Source of the DNA: Prevotella sp. CAG:1185
GTDB lineage: Bacteria; Bacteroidota; Bacteroidia; Bacteroidales; Bacteroidaceae
Direction: 5' to 3'
NCBI GenBank assembly: GCA_000436695.1
Contig: HF992547.1
Location: forward strand, 1-15,363
DNA length: 15,363 nucleotides
This document shows, piece after piece, positions 14,545 to 15,363 of the stretch. The translations under genes were made by a program, and so were the position numbers. The notes under the pieces are model-generated. The model did not search any database. It had not been told where the DNA came from and saw nothing but the letters and a program-made list of their open reading frames with translations. Positions within the stretch are counted from its first letter, which is position 1. Every line of letters starts with the position of its first letter.

Positions 14545-15363
14545 ATGAACAAAATTATCCGTAAAGAGCAGTTCTCTGAGAACGTATTTCTCTTTGAAGT
14601 AGAAGCGCCATTGATTGCTAAAAGCAGAAAAGCTGGCAATTTCGTAATTGTTAGAATAGGCGAAAACGGAGAACGAATGCCTCTAACTATTGCTGATGCA
14701 GATACAGAAAAGGGCACAATTACTATGGTAGTGCAAAAAGTTGGTCTGTCATCAATCAAGATGTGTAACCTAAACGTTGGAGACTATATAACAGATGTTG
14801 TTGGCCCATTGGGAAATCCGACAGATATTAAGAAATTCGGCACCGTAATATGTGCCGGAGGCGGAGTTGGAGTAGCACCAATGCTTCCTATCATTAAAGC
14901 ACTCAAAGCTGCAGGAAACAGAGTGCTGTCTGTCATTGCCGGACGTAATAAAGACCTTATTATCCTTGAAAACGAAGTAAGGGAAAACAGTGATGAAACA
15001 ATAATTATGACAGATGATGGCTCTTACGGGGAAAAAGGAGTTGTTACAATCGGTATAGAAAAGCTCATTAATCAGGAACATATTGACAAGGTATTTGCAA
15101 TTGGTCCTCCAATAATGATGAAGTTTTGCTGCCTGCTTACTAAGAAGTATAATATTCCTACAGACGTATCACTTAATACAATAATGGTAGATGGTACTGG
15201 AATGTGTGGAGCATGCAGACTTACAATTGGCGGCAAGACAAAATTTGTTTGCATAGATGGTCCTGAATTTGACGGCGCATTGGTTGACTGGGACGAGATG
15301 TTCAAGCGCATGGGCACATTTAAACGTGTAGAAAAAGAAGAACTTGAGCATTTTGAAGAGCAC
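14545..15363 (+). CDS. FAD/NAD-binding [2Fe-2S] electron-transfer subunit, NfnA/PyrK type (3' partial)
   Basis: The frame runs from ATG 14545 to the window end without a stop (273 residues), close to the usual length of about 280, so only a few residues are missing. It belongs to the ferredoxin-reductase-like family that includes the NfnA subunit of NADH-dependent ferredoxin:NADP oxidoreductase, sulfide dehydrogenase and PyrK. RMPLTIAD (44-51) is the FAD-binding motif and CAGGGVGVAPMLPIIKAL (103-120) the NAD-binding loop. Cysteines 221, 224 and 236 bind the iron-sulfur cluster. PyrK has a fourth cysteine five residues before the CxxC, where this protein has Asp216. Asp ligation has been described for the Nfn small subunit. 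I therefore favour NfnA over PyrK; a GltD-like partner gene would be expected just outside the window. Confidence 0.88.
   Translation, partial: MNKIIRKEQFSENVFLFEVEAPLIAKSRKAGNFVIVRIGENGERMPLTIADADTEKGTITMVVQKVGLSSIKMCNLNVGDYITDVVGPLGNPTDIKKFGTVICAGGGVGVAPMLPIIKALKAAGNRVLSVIAGRNKDLIILENEVRENSDETIIMTDDGSYGEKGVVTIGIEKLINQEHIDKVFAIGPPIMMKFCCLLTKKYNIPTDVSLNTIMVDGTGMCGACRLTIGGKTKFVCIDGPEFDGALVDWDEMFKRMGTFKRVEKEELEHFEEH

Overview
The window looks like a chromosomal segment from a Bacteroidales bacterium, most likely Prevotella or a close relative. Four things suggest this: a tandem set of GLPGLI-family exported proteins (a family first noted in Porphyromonas gingivalis), a receptor with a carboxypeptidase-like regulatory domain, promoters of the Bacteroidetes type (TTG, about 20 bp, TAnnTTTG), and the near absence of Shine-Dalgarno sequences. 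No tRNA, rRNA, CRISPR array, insertion sequence or phage gene was seen.

Positions 1-6560 (+ strand) are an accessory, cell-envelope region. It opens with the C-terminal end of a regulator (coiled coil plus helix-turn-helix). An AT-rich intergenic stretch follows, with tandem repeats, a dyad and what looks like a frameshifted tiny exported peptide. Then come a three-helix small membrane protein, three paralogous secreted GLPGLI proteins and an outer-membrane receptor-like beta-barrel protein. This is the least understood part. The gene order suggests an exported multi-protein system of unknown function, perhaps controlled by the upstream regulator.

A strong bidirectional terminator at 6778-6821 separates this block from a class A penicillin-binding protein on the - strand (6864-9164), which has all its catalytic motifs.

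Positions 9278-15363 (+ strand) are housekeeping: pyrB-pyrI (aspartate transcarbamoylase), glyA, rplU-rpmA (ribosomal proteins L21 and L27), serS, and a gene cut by the window end that encodes an FAD/NAD/[2Fe-2S] electron-transfer subunit of the NfnA/PyrK type. Clear terminators follow glyA and rpmA, and a perfect hairpin follows serS. Convincing promoters precede the PBP gene, glyA and rplU. The rplU leader holds a possible 14-codon upstream ORF, and rpmA has a perfect AGGAGG, unusual in this phylum.
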